Shown: positions 28,565-35,939 of the stretch, in pieces
How the letters are laid out: each line of letters starts with the position of its first letter
Position numbering within the stretch: position 1 is the first letter of the stretch
The notes under the pieces: generated by a model
Databases searched by the model: none
What the model was told of the DNA's origin: nothing
The model's input: the letters and a program-made list of their open reading frames with translations, nothing else
From: Gemmatimonadota bacterium
Lineage (GTDB): Bacteria > Gemmatimonadota > Gemmatimonadetes > Longimicrobiales > Gaopeijiaceae
Assembly: GCA_030428885.1 (NCBI GenBank)
Contig: JAUIEJ010000001.1
Location: forward strand, 675,557-739,556
Direction of reading: 5' to 3'
DNA length: 64,000 nucleotides
Made by a program: the position numbers and the translations under genes

Positions 28565-28587
28565 GGTTCGACAGTTCATGTCGAACC
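28565..28587. promoter_or_regulatory. Second palindrome in the same leader
   Basis: GGTTCGACA-GTTCA-TGTCGAACC is a perfect 9-bp inverted repeat lying 24 bp upstream of ATG 28612. It could be a second operator or an RNA hairpin shaping initiation. A strong Shine-Dalgarno, AGAGGAG, follows at about 28601-28607. Confidence 0.55.
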
Positions 28588-28611
28588 CAACCCCCGGAAA
28601 GAGGAGACCCC

Positions 28612-29091
28612 ATGGCCGCTCACCGTTCGATCCGGATGTTCGCCCTGGCCACCGCCGCTCTGTTCGCCGTGGCATGCGGCGGAGGCGACGACCCCACCGA
28701 CCCGGGGGGCGACGGCGGGAGCGGGGGCGGCGGAGGGGGGGGCGGGGGTGGCGCAGGGCGGGTGGTGAAGGCGAATCCCCAGTTCGGGGCCGACATCCAG
28801 GAGATCTTCACCCGGCGGGGATGCAACGCCTCCTCCTGCCACGGCTCGACCCAGGAAGCGGGTCTCGATCTGCGGTCGAGTGCCGCGTACGACGCCCTGG
28901 TCAACGTGGTGGCGACCTCCGAATCCATCGTGCGGGTGATCCCCAACGACGCCGACAACAGCTACCTCGTCATCAAGCTCGAGGGGCGGCAGAGCGTGGG
29001 GGACCGGATGCCTCTCAACATGAGCGTCCTGGACAACACCGACCTCACGAACATCAAGAACTGGATCAACACCGGCGCCCCGAACAACTGA
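28612..29091 (+). CDS. Lipoprotein with Gly-rich linker and CX4CH cytochrome-like motif
   Basis: This 159-aa protein has a lipoprotein signal (ALATAALFAVAC), an acidic/Gly-rich linker with a 10-residue glycine run, and a compact domain with GCNASSCHGS (CX4CH). That spacing is atypical for c-type cytochromes (usually CXXCH) but occurs in cytochrome c3-like hemes. Similar CX4CH domains sit in envelope proteins of related bacteria. It ends with DRMPLNMSVLDNTDLTNIKNWINTG, a pattern seen in cytochrome-type domains of Planctomycetes-like lipoproteins. A heme is not proven. It overlaps the YceI gene by one base. Confidence 0.72.
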   Translation: MAAHRSIRMFALATAALFAVACGGGDDPTDPGGDGGSGGGGGGGGGGAGRVVKANPQFGADIQEIFTRRGCNASSCHGSTQEAGLDLRSSAAYDALVNVVATSESIVRVIPNDADNSYLVIKLEGRQSVGDRMPLNMSVLDNTDLTNIKNWINTGAPNN

Positions 29092-29726
29092 TGGGCGGCC
29101 GGCGGAGTTCTTCCATGGGACCCCGGGCCGGACCCCTGACGGCCGTGGCGGCCGCGCTCGCGCTGGTGGCGCCGTGCCGAGCCCAGGAATTCCACGTCGA
29201 CACGGGGGCCGAGAATCGGGTCACGTTCCTCTCGAGGGCATCCATCGAGGAGTTCGAAGGGGTGACGAACCGGATCGACGGGTACGTTCTCCTGGACGGC
29301 GACGGCGTGCGGCCGGGGACGGAGTTCGCCGGCTCTCGCCTCTACTTCGAGGTGGACCTGGCGTCTCTCGACACGGGGATCGGACTGCGCAACCGACACA
29401 TGCGGGACAATTATCTCGAGGTGGAGGAGCACCCGTACGCGACCTTCGACGGCACCGTCGACGCCATCGCGGAGGACGGGGCCGGGTTTCGGGTCACGAG
29501 TGCCGGCACGTTCACCGTGCACGGAGTGGAACAACCCCGCAGCCTCGAGTGCGGCATCCGGAGCGACGGAGACGGGTGGCGGGTCGCCTGCTCGTTTCAG
29601 GTCAACCTCACCGATCACGACATCGAGATTCCCAAGATCATGTTCCTCAAGCTCGCCGAAGACATCGGGCTCGAACTCGATTTCCGTCTCCGACCCGCGT
29701 CCGGGGACCAGGAGCTCCACCCATGA
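29091..29726 (+). CDS. YceI-family periplasmic lipid-binding protein
   Basis: This 211-aa protein has a signal peptide (TAVAAALALVAPCRAQ) and a YceI lipocalin-like beta-domain: FHVDTGAENRVTFLS, LRNRHMRDNYLEVEEHPYATF, GTFTVHGVEQPRSLE and FQVNLTDHDIEIPKIMFLKLAEDI. YceI proteins bind isoprenoids or quinone-like lipids in the periplasm. The ATG at 29091 overlaps the previous stop; ATG 29115 is an alternative start. The stop overlaps the next start. The operon suggests a shared envelope redox or quinone function. Confidence 0.92.
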   Translation: MGGRRSSSMGPRAGPLTAVAAALALVAPCRAQEFHVDTGAENRVTFLSRASIEEFEGVTNRIDGYVLLDGDGVRPGTEFAGSRLYFEVDLASLDTGIGLRNRHMRDNYLEVEEHPYATFDGTVDAIAEDGAGFRVTSAGTFTVHGVEQPRSLECGIRSDGDGWRVACSFQVNLTDHDIEIPKIMFLKLAEDIGLELDFRLRPASGDQELHP

Positions 29727-30556
29727 TCCGTTCCGCCGTCGTCGCGGCCGCCGTGGCCGGGGCCCTGGCCGGACCCCTCCGGGCCCAGGAGCCGAGCTGG
29801 AGCCGGGACCGGGGTCCCACGGAGCCCCGCCTGGCGCTCTTCCACAGCACCCAGGCCGCGAACCTGCCCACCGCGGAGACGTTGGCCGGCGGGGAACTCC
29901 TGTTCGAGATCTCCCATCGCTTCGGGCCGGCCATCTCCGAGGCCGAAGACGCCCTCTTCGGCCTGGACGGCCCGGTGTTCCTGCGGCTCGGGTTGGCGTA
30001 TGCCCTGACGGATCGAGCCATGGTGGGGGTGCAGCGGAGCAACCTCCAGGACAACTACGACGTGAGCCTGAAGCTCCGGGTCGCCGAGGTGCGGGGGGCG
30101 TTGCCCCTCATGCTGGGGGTGATGGGCGGGTTCGCGTACAACGGCGAACTGCCGGCCTCCACCGAGCGGGAGACCCAGTTCTACGGTCAGGCCATCGTCA
30201 ATACGATGCTGGGCGACCGCCTCGGTCTGGGGGTGGTGCCGTGGGTGTTGCGGGATCCGGATCTCGAGGCCCCCGAGGCCGAGACCGCCGTGGGGGTGGG
30301 GGTGTACGGCCAGTGGTACATGTCCGACCAGGCCAGCCTGCTCTTCGAATGGAACGCCACGGACGGGTACAGCGACTTCACCCACGACGCCGGGACGTTG
30401 GCGCTGGAACTGGAGACCGGGGGGCACTTCTTCAAGCTCATGGTCACCAATTCGGTGCGCCCCAACCCGTCGCAGTTCCTGGCCGGGGCCGACGTGGCCT
30501 TCGAGCCGGGGGAGTGGAGGCTCGGGTTCAACATCACGCGGGTACTGGTGTTCTAG
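29723..30556 (+). CDS. DUF5777-family outer-membrane beta-barrel protein
   Basis: This 277-aa protein has a signal peptide ending after LRAQ and repeated amphipathic strands (ELLFEISHRFGPAIS, GLGVVPWVLR, FEWNATDGYSDF, KLMVTNSVRPNPSQFLAGAD, WRLGFNITRVLVF). It ends in a C-terminal Phe, typical of BAM-inserted barrels. DUF5777 proteins commonly lie beside YceI and small cytochrome-like genes. It is likely the membrane partner of the two preceding exported proteins. The ATG overlaps the YceI stop (ATGA). Confidence 0.85.
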   Translation: MIRSAVVAAAVAGALAGPLRAQEPSWSRDRGPTEPRLALFHSTQAANLPTAETLAGGELLFEISHRFGPAISEAEDALFGLDGPVFLRLGLAYALTDRAMVGVQRSNLQDNYDVSLKLRVAEVRGALPLMLGVMGGFAYNGELPASTERETQFYGQAIVNTMLGDRLGLGVVPWVLRDPDLEAPEAETAVGVGVYGQWYMSDQASLLFEWNATDGYSDFTHDAGTLALELETGGHFFKLMVTNSVRPNPSQFLAGADVAFEPGEWRLGFNITRVLVF

Positions 30557-30588
30557 GGACGGAGATCCCCCTCAGCCCCGAGGTCGTC

Positions 30589-31530
30589 ATGCCCCATTCC
30601 TCCCCCTGGCCGGCCCTTCCCTACGACGAGTGGAAGGACACCCTGGCCACCCTGCACCTGTGGACCCAGATCGTGGGCAAGGTGCGTCTGGAGCGCACGC
30701 CGTGGATCAACCACTCCTGGCACGTGCCGCTCTACGTCACGGCCCGGGGGCTGACCACCTCGGCCATTCCCGCCGACGGACGGGTCTTCGAGATGGCGTT
30801 CGACTTCCGGCGCCAGGTGCTGGACATCGCCGCGTCCGACGGAGGCGACGCCTCGGTGGCCCTTCGGCCTCGGACCGTGGCCGACTTCTACGGCGAGGTC
30901 ATGGGCCGCCTGGACGACCTGGGCCTGGCCACCGCCATCCATACCGTGCCCAGTGAGATTCCCGACGGGATTCCCTTCGAGGACGATCGGGAGCACGAGG
31001 CGTACGACGGCGACGCGGCCCGCCGGTTCTGGCAGGTGCTGGTCTCCATGCAGCGGGTCTTCCAGCGCTTCCGGGCGCGGTTCGTGGGCAAGTCGAGCCC
31101 GGTGCACTTCTTCTGGGGCAGCTTCGACCTGGCGGTGACCCGCTTCAGCGGACGGCCCGCGCCGGTGCACCCCGCCGGGATCCCGGCCCTCCCCGATTGG
31201 GTCGCCCGGGAGGCGTACAGCCACGAGGTGAGCAGCCTGGGCTTCTGGCCCGGTGGCGAAAGCCACCCCCATCCCATCGTCTACGCCTACGCCTACCCGT
31301 CGCCCGAGGGATTTTCCGAGGCGGGCCCCCGCCCCGAGGGCGCCGTCTGGGTCGACGATCTCGGGGAGTACGTGCTTCCGTACGACGCCGTGCGGTCGGC
31401 TCCCGATCCCGAGGGGGCGCTGCTGGACTTCGCCCAGGACACCTACGCGGCGGCGGCCGACCTGGCCCGGTGGGACCGCGAGGCCCTCGAGTGGCCGGGC
31501 GGGGCCGAGGGCCCGGCCCAGGCTCCGTGA
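30589..31530 (+). CDS. DUF5996-family protein
   Basis: This 313-aa cytosolic-looking protein carries family-typical segments (LPYDEWKDTLATLHLWTQIVGKVRL, NHSWHVPLYVTARGL, SSPVHFFWGSFDLAVTRFSGR, YSHEVSSLGFWPGG). The family is widespread in soil and Actinobacteria-like genomes and has no assigned function. It overlaps the downstream acetyltransferase (GTGA). The start ATG at 30589 is 32 bp after the DUF5777 stop. Confidence 0.85.
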   Translation: MPHSSPWPALPYDEWKDTLATLHLWTQIVGKVRLERTPWINHSWHVPLYVTARGLTTSAIPADGRVFEMAFDFRRQVLDIAASDGGDASVALRPRTVADFYGEVMGRLDDLGLATAIHTVPSEIPDGIPFEDDREHEAYDGDAARRFWQVLVSMQRVFQRFRARFVGKSSPVHFFWGSFDLAVTRFSGRPAPVHPAGIPALPDWVAREAYSHEVSSLGFWPGGESHPHPIVYAYAYPSPEGFSEAGPRPEGAVWVDDLGEYVLPYDAVRSAPDPEGALLDFAQDTYAAAADLARWDREALEWPGGAEGPAQAP

Positions 31531-31970
31531 TCCGGGTCCGACCGGTCGAGGTCGCCGACGCCGAGGCCTGGTTCGGGCTCCGGGACGCCCTCTGGCCCGG
31601 CACGCCCGACGATCACCGGACCGAGATCCGGGCCTTCCTCTCCGACCCGCCCGCCCGGGAGACCTGCCTGGTGGCCGAGGGTCCGGACGGCGGCCTCACG
31701 GGCTTCGCGGAGCTGCGCCTGCGGGAGTACGCCGACGGCTGCACGTCGAGCCCCGTGGGGTACCTGGAGGGGATCTACGTGGCCCCCGGGCACCGACGGC
31801 GGGGGGTGGCCGCAGCCCTGCTGGCCGCCGGCGAGGCGTGGGCCCGGGCCCGGGGCTGCACGGAGATGGCCAGCGATCGGGCGCTGGACAACGAGGGCAG
31901 TGGGCGCTTCCACGAGGCCCGGGGCTTCGCGGAGGTCGAACGGGCCGTGCTCTACCGCAAGGAGCTGTGA
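31527..31970 (+). CDS. AAC(6')-like aminoglycoside/amine N-acetyltransferase (GNAT)
   Basis: This 147-aa GNAT has the acetyl-CoA loop region (YLEGIYVAPGHRRRGVAAALLA) and a chain close to aminoglycoside 6'-N-acetyltransferases: AWFGLRDALWPGTPDDH, FAELRLREYADGCTSSPVGYLEG and TEMASDRALDNEGSGRFHEARGF. It may acetylate aminoglycosides or a related amine. The GTG at 31527 overlaps the DUF5996 stop. Resistance activity is not shown by sequence, and chromosomal homologues of this type often have unknown physiological substrates. Confidence 0.82.
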   Translation: MIRVRPVEVADAEAWFGLRDALWPGTPDDHRTEIRAFLSDPPARETCLVAEGPDGGLTGFAELRLREYADGCTSSPVGYLEGIYVAPGHRRRGVAAALLAAGEAWARARGCTEMASDRALDNEGSGRFHEARGFAEVERAVLYRKEL

Positions 31971-31986
31971 GGCCGACCCGGCGCGC

Positions 31987-32916
31987 TCACGGGCCGCCGG
32001 GCCCGGGAAAGACGTCGACCCGGTCCAGGGCGATGTAGGGAACCGCGATGCGCCGGCGCCGGGTGTCCACGGCGATGTCGGCCGGTCTGCCCGGCACCTT
32101 CTGAAACGGTGCGCCGGTGCCCCGCCGCACCAGGTGGAGGGCCGAATCGGCCTGGCTCGCCACCACCAGAGCGCCGTCCACCACTTCCACGCCGTCGAAG
32201 CGGCCCCCGGGGGTGCGGCCGGCGATGCTCAGGGTGCGGGACACGGGGTCCCAGGCCCGGATGGAGTCCCCGCCCCCCTCCCACGGCACCAGGACGAACG
32301 CCCCCGAGCCTGCGTCGAACGTGACGCCGTTGGGCGGTCCCAGGGCCTCCCCTTCGGCCACCACCTCGCCGCCGGTGTCGGTGAGGCGGATGAGGCGGGA
32401 GGTGCCCGTGTCGGTGACGTAGACCCCGCCGGGGCCCACGGCCACGTCGTTGAGGAACCCGGGCTCCAGGGCCGTGAGGTCGACGAACCGGAGCTGGGTT
32501 CCGGTGGCCCGGTCGAAGGCGTGGAGCCCACGGGCGTCGGCCACCCAGAGCGTGTCGCCGTCCAGGGCCATGCCCCGGGGCTCCTGGAGAGGTCGGTCGT
32601 CGTCGCCCACGGCCCAGTGCAGCGTCTCCACGGCACCGTCGGCGGCCGAGACCCGGGTCAGGAACCCGTCGTTGGCCTCCGGATCGTCGTCGTCGCCGAA
32701 GTTGCTCACGAGGTAGACGTCGTCCACGGGGTCGTACTTCACGGCCTCGGGACCCGACAGGCCCTCGACGGTGAAGAGGCGGGCGTCGGGGCCCCTTACC
32801 TCCATGGACATGGCAGCGGGCTCGGGAGGCGCCGACGCCGGGTCGTCGGACGGGGCCTCTCCGCCGCACGCCGCCACGGCCAGGGCCGCGGCCAGGACCC
32901 TCGCGGGCCGCGTCAT
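31987..32916 (-). CDS. SMP-30/gluconolactonase-like beta-propeller lipoprotein
   Basis: This 309-aa protein has a lipobox (LAAALAVAAC) and a six-bladed propeller pattern with repeated blades of the type LDGDTLWVADARGLHAFD, LNDVAVGPGGVYVTDTGTSRL and FDGVEVVDGALVVASQ. Metal-dependent lactonase or hydrolase activity is possible by family, but specific ligands cannot be assigned. Its start ATG at 32916 overlaps the stop of the zinc-protease gene, so they are co-transcribed. Confidence 0.8.
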   Translation of the reverse strand: MTRPARVLAAALAVAACGGEAPSDDPASAPPEPAAMSMEVRGPDARLFTVEGLSGPEAVKYDPVDDVYLVSNFGDDDDPEANDGFLTRVSAADGAVETLHWAVGDDDRPLQEPRGMALDGDTLWVADARGLHAFDRATGTQLRFVDLTALEPGFLNDVAVGPGGVYVTDTGTSRLIRLTDTGGEVVAEGEALGPPNGVTFDAGSGAFVLVPWEGGGDSIRAWDPVSRTLSIAGRTPGGRFDGVEVVDGALVVASQADSALHLVRRGTGAPFQKVPGRPADIAVDTRRRRIAVPYIALDRVDVFPGPGGP

Positions 32917-35423
32917 GCGTCCCCGCCCTCCCCGTCCAGGATGGCCTGGATGCGGGCCCGGACATCGTCCAGGTGGGCTCGGGTCAGACGGTCCCGCACC
33001 CGGAGCAGGGCGCTGCCCGCGTCGTCGTCGATGGTGCGCAACTGGGCCCGGACCAGGGGGCGGATGTCGGAGCGGTCCAGGGCGGGGGCCGGCCCGGCGA
33101 AGGGGCTGGACTCGAGCTCCACCGTCATGAGGGTCTCGAGGCGCTCCAGGTGGGCCCGTTGCAGCGCCCGGCGGTAGGGCGCCACCGCCCGCCCCTCCGC
33201 GAGTTCGCCCCAGAGGGCGTCGTGGACGTCGTCCAGGAACTCGGCCAGGGGATACGCGTCCTCGGGCTGGAGAATCTGCAGCTCGGCCAGGCGGGTGAGG
33301 CGGCGCGGGTCCAGCACACTGTTCAGCACCGAGATCTGGCGAGCCTGGAGTCCTTCGAACCGCCCCATGGGTCCGATGCGATCCAGGATCTCGCGATCGT
33401 TGAGCCAGGTGGGGGCGTTGAAGGCGTGGGTGCGGAGGAACCGCACGGCCTCCCGCTGCTTCGTCCGGGGGACTCCGTCGTAGACCGCCCCGGCCTGATC
33501 GCTGGTCTTGAGGTCGACGTAGGCCCCTCCGATGAGGCTCACCACGTGGCCCATGTAGCGGGAGTACTGGCCCAGGGCCTCGCCGTAGAGTTCTTCCAGA
33601 TCGGTGTAGTCCTCGCCGTCGGCGGCGGTCCAGGCCGGGAGGTTGGGCACGATGCGCTTCAGGTTCTCGATGCCGTACGTGCTCGAGGCCACGGGATCGT
33701 CGCCCATGTCCTCGGTCTGGGCCCGGGGATCGACGCCGGCCAGTCCGCCCTGGGGCAGGTAGCGGTACATGGGGTCGTCGGCCTTCTCCCGGATCCAGCC
33801 CGCCAGAATCGGCTTCTCGTCCACGGGGCGGGGCGTGTTGATCAGACGGTAGCCCCAGTGGATCGAGTAGTGGTCGTACGGGCCGATCTTGCGCAGGAAG
33901 TCGATGGCGTCGAGGCCGTCGCCGGGCTGGGCGATGTAGTTCTGCCGGGCGTAGTCCATGACCGAGGGGGCCACCCCCATGCGGGCCGAGAAGTCGGCGT
34001 TGCGGAGGGAGTCGGTGGGGTAGGCCGACGACGAGATCATGTTGTGGGGCAGCCCCAGGGCGTGGCCGATCTCGTGGGCGATGACCTGGCGCATGGCCTC
34101 GCCCATGACCCGCTCGGGGATGCGCAGACTGCGGGCCTCCTCCATGGCGGCGCCGGTCTGGACCATGAGCCAGTTGCGGTACGAGCGCATGTGGTTGTGG
34201 TACCAGACGATGTCACTCTCGATGATCTCGCCGGAGCGGGGATCGGAGGTGGACGGCCCCTGGGCGTTCCGGGTGAGGGAGGCGGCCCAGCGCACCACCG
34301 AGTAGCGGGTGTCCTCGGGGTCCCACTCGGGGTCCTCCTCGGGGCTCGGAGGGTCCAGGGCCCGGATCGCGTTGCGGAATCCCGCGGCTTCGAAGGCCTC
34401 GTTCCAGTCCTCCACACCCTGTTTGACCCACGGCACCCACTGGGCCGGCGTGGCCGGGTCGACGTAGTAGGTGATGGGCTCGAGGGGCTCCACCAGTTCG
34501 CCCCGGAAGTACGCCGCCGAGTCGGAGGGTTCGAGGCGCCAGCGCCGGATGAAGGTCTCCTCGCCGGCCTTCTGCTCGTCCAGGCCGTAGTTCACTCGCC
34601 CGATGGAGAAGTACCCCACCCGGGCGTCGGCGTAGCGGGGCCGCATGGGCTCGGCGGGGAGGAGCACGATGGACTGACTCATCTCCACCGTGATGGTGTT
34701 GGCGTCGGGGTCGGAGGGGGGCGCTCCGGCGTCGAAGGTCTGGGTGTGCCGGACCTCGACGTTTTCGGGGTAGCTGCTGATCCGGCTCACGAAACTCCGG
34801 GCCGGGTCCAGCCGGCGCACCTGGTACTGGCGCCGCATGGAGGCGCGCATGCCGCTGAGGGCCGGCGTATCCCCCTCGAAGAAGTCGGTGACGTCGATGA
34901 CCAGCGAGGGGGCCGCGGAGTCGGGGCCCAGGGCCTCGATCTCGAACGACCCGATCACCGGGGGGAGGTTGTTCTGCACCACCGAGGTGGCGATGGGGAG
35001 GGAGTCGTCGGCCACCTGCTGGAACGACTGCTTGCGGAGCAGCAGCCGGTCGCCCCGTCGCTCGAAGCGCATGACCTGCTCGGCCATGCTGGCGCCGGCG
35101 GGGAGGTAGCCTCCCAACCCCTCGGGCACGCCGGCGATACGGGTGATGAAGAGGAGGTCGCGCCCCAGGAGCGCTTCGGGCACCTCGAAGTACCAGTCCC
35201 CGTCGACCTGGTGCACCACCACCATGCCCGAATCGGTGACGGCGTCATCGGGAACAACTTCGCCGAAGGGCTTGGGCCCGTCGGTGTCGGCGCCCCCTCG
35301 GGGGCCTCCTCCGGCGGGGGGCGTGGGTGCGGGGGGCGCCGGATCGGAGCCGAAGATGCTGCAGGCGCCCAGGGCCGCGGCGGCCCAGAGCGTGACGACG
35401 AGGCGGACGCGGGTCGTTCCCAT
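32913..35423 (-). CDS. Zinc-dependent metalloprotease, DUF5117/DUF4953 type lipoprotein
   Basis: This 836-aa protein has a lipoprotein signal (VTLWAAAALGAC), a DUF5118/DUF5117-like N-terminal region (GDWYFEVPEALLGRDLLFITR) and a catalytic DUF4953 domain. The zinc site HEIGHALGLPHN lies near residue ~450 (HEXXHXXGXXH). It is a secreted or outer-membrane metzincin-like protease. The start ATG at 35423 has GGGAGAGGG at good spacing; the ATG at 35429 is only one base from that site, and 35465 is a weaker alternative. The gene is divergent from the PadR/ADOP pair and overlaps the propeller gene. Confidence 0.88.
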   Translation of the reverse strand: MGTTRVRLVVTLWAAAALGACSIFGSDPAPPAPTPPAGGGPRGGADTDGPKPFGEVVPDDAVTDSGMVVVHQVDGDWYFEVPEALLGRDLLFITRIAGVPEGLGGYLPAGASMAEQVMRFERRGDRLLLRKQSFQQVADDSLPIATSVVQNNLPPVIGSFEIEALGPDSAAPSLVIDVTDFFEGDTPALSGMRASMRRQYQVRRLDPARSFVSRISSYPENVEVRHTQTFDAGAPPSDPDANTITVEMSQSIVLLPAEPMRPRYADARVGYFSIGRVNYGLDEQKAGEETFIRRWRLEPSDSAAYFRGELVEPLEPITYYVDPATPAQWVPWVKQGVEDWNEAFEAAGFRNAIRALDPPSPEEDPEWDPEDTRYSVVRWAASLTRNAQGPSTSDPRSGEIIESDIVWYHNHMRSYRNWLMVQTGAAMEEARSLRIPERVMGEAMRQVIAHEIGHALGLPHNMISSSAYPTDSLRNADFSARMGVAPSVMDYARQNYIAQPGDGLDAIDFLRKIGPYDHYSIHWGYRLINTPRPVDEKPILAGWIREKADDPMYRYLPQGGLAGVDPRAQTEDMGDDPVASSTYGIENLKRIVPNLPAWTAADGEDYTDLEELYGEALGQYSRYMGHVVSLIGGAYVDLKTSDQAGAVYDGVPRTKQREAVRFLRTHAFNAPTWLNDREILDRIGPMGRFEGLQARQISVLNSVLDPRRLTRLAELQILQPEDAYPLAEFLDDVHDALWGELAEGRAVAPYRRALQRAHLERLETLMTVELESSPFAGPAPALDRSDIRPLVRAQLRTIDDDAGSALLRVRDRLTRAHLDDVRARIQAILDGEGGDA

Positions 35424-35554
35424 TCCCATCCCTCTCCCGTGGAGTGCGTTCTTCTGCGGATTCATGGAGGACTGCGGAGCGGCGGGACCCCTCGGTGTCC
35501 GGGGCCGCCGCGACGCCGGAGAGTAGGGCGTCGGGCGGTCTGGCGTCACCCCTG

Positions 35555-35594
35555 CAGTGTAGGTATACTCCGAAACCCTACAGTGTAGTTTTAC
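35555..35594 (+). promoter_or_regulatory. PadR operator/promoter of the second padR-ADOP pair
   Basis: CAGTGTAGGTATAC (35555-35568) and CAGTGTAGTTTTAC (35581-35594) are near-identical direct repeats 26 bp apart. The second copy forms the palindrome CTACA-G-TGTAG (35578-35588). TATACT (35564-35569) fits a -10, so repressor binding would block transcription; the -35 is weak. The repeats precede PadR by 12 bp. Confidence 0.6.
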
Positions 35595-35606
35595 GTCGGA
35601 GCCTCC

Positions 35607-35939
35607 ATGAGCATTCTCGGTGAATTCGAACAGTTGATTCTCTGGGCCGTCCTGCGCCTGGGCGACGAGGCCTACGGCGTGAGCATCGCCCGGGAGATCG
35701 AGGAGCGCACGGGCCGCGACGTGTCGCCGGGCTCCATCTACACGGCCCTGGGCCGGCTGGAAGACCGGGGGCTCGTGCACTCCCGGCGAGAGGGGGGTGG
35801 GGCGGGGCGGGCCGGACGGCCCCGGAAGTTCTACCGGCTCCGGAGCGCCGGGGCCCGGTCGTTGGAGGAATCCTGGAGCCACCTGTCGGCCATGGCCGAC
35901 GGACAGATCGATCGGCTCCGGGGGGTGGGCGGCGGATGA
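35607..35939 (+). CDS. PadR-family transcriptional regulator
   Basis: This 110-aa winged-helix protein has the PadR signature LRLGDEAYGVSIAREIEERTG, VSPGSIYTALGRLEDRGLVHS and GRPRKFYRLRSAGARSLEE. Its ATG at 35607 is preceded by GGAGCC, and its stop overlaps the downstream ADOP start (ATGA). The direct-repeat/palindrome element just upstream is its likely autoregulatory site. Confidence 0.93.
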   Translation: MSILGEFEQLILWAVLRLGDEAYGVSIAREIEERTGRDVSPGSIYTALGRLEDRGLVHSRREGGGAGRAGRPRKFYRLRSAGARSLEESWSHLSAMADGQIDRLRGVGGG

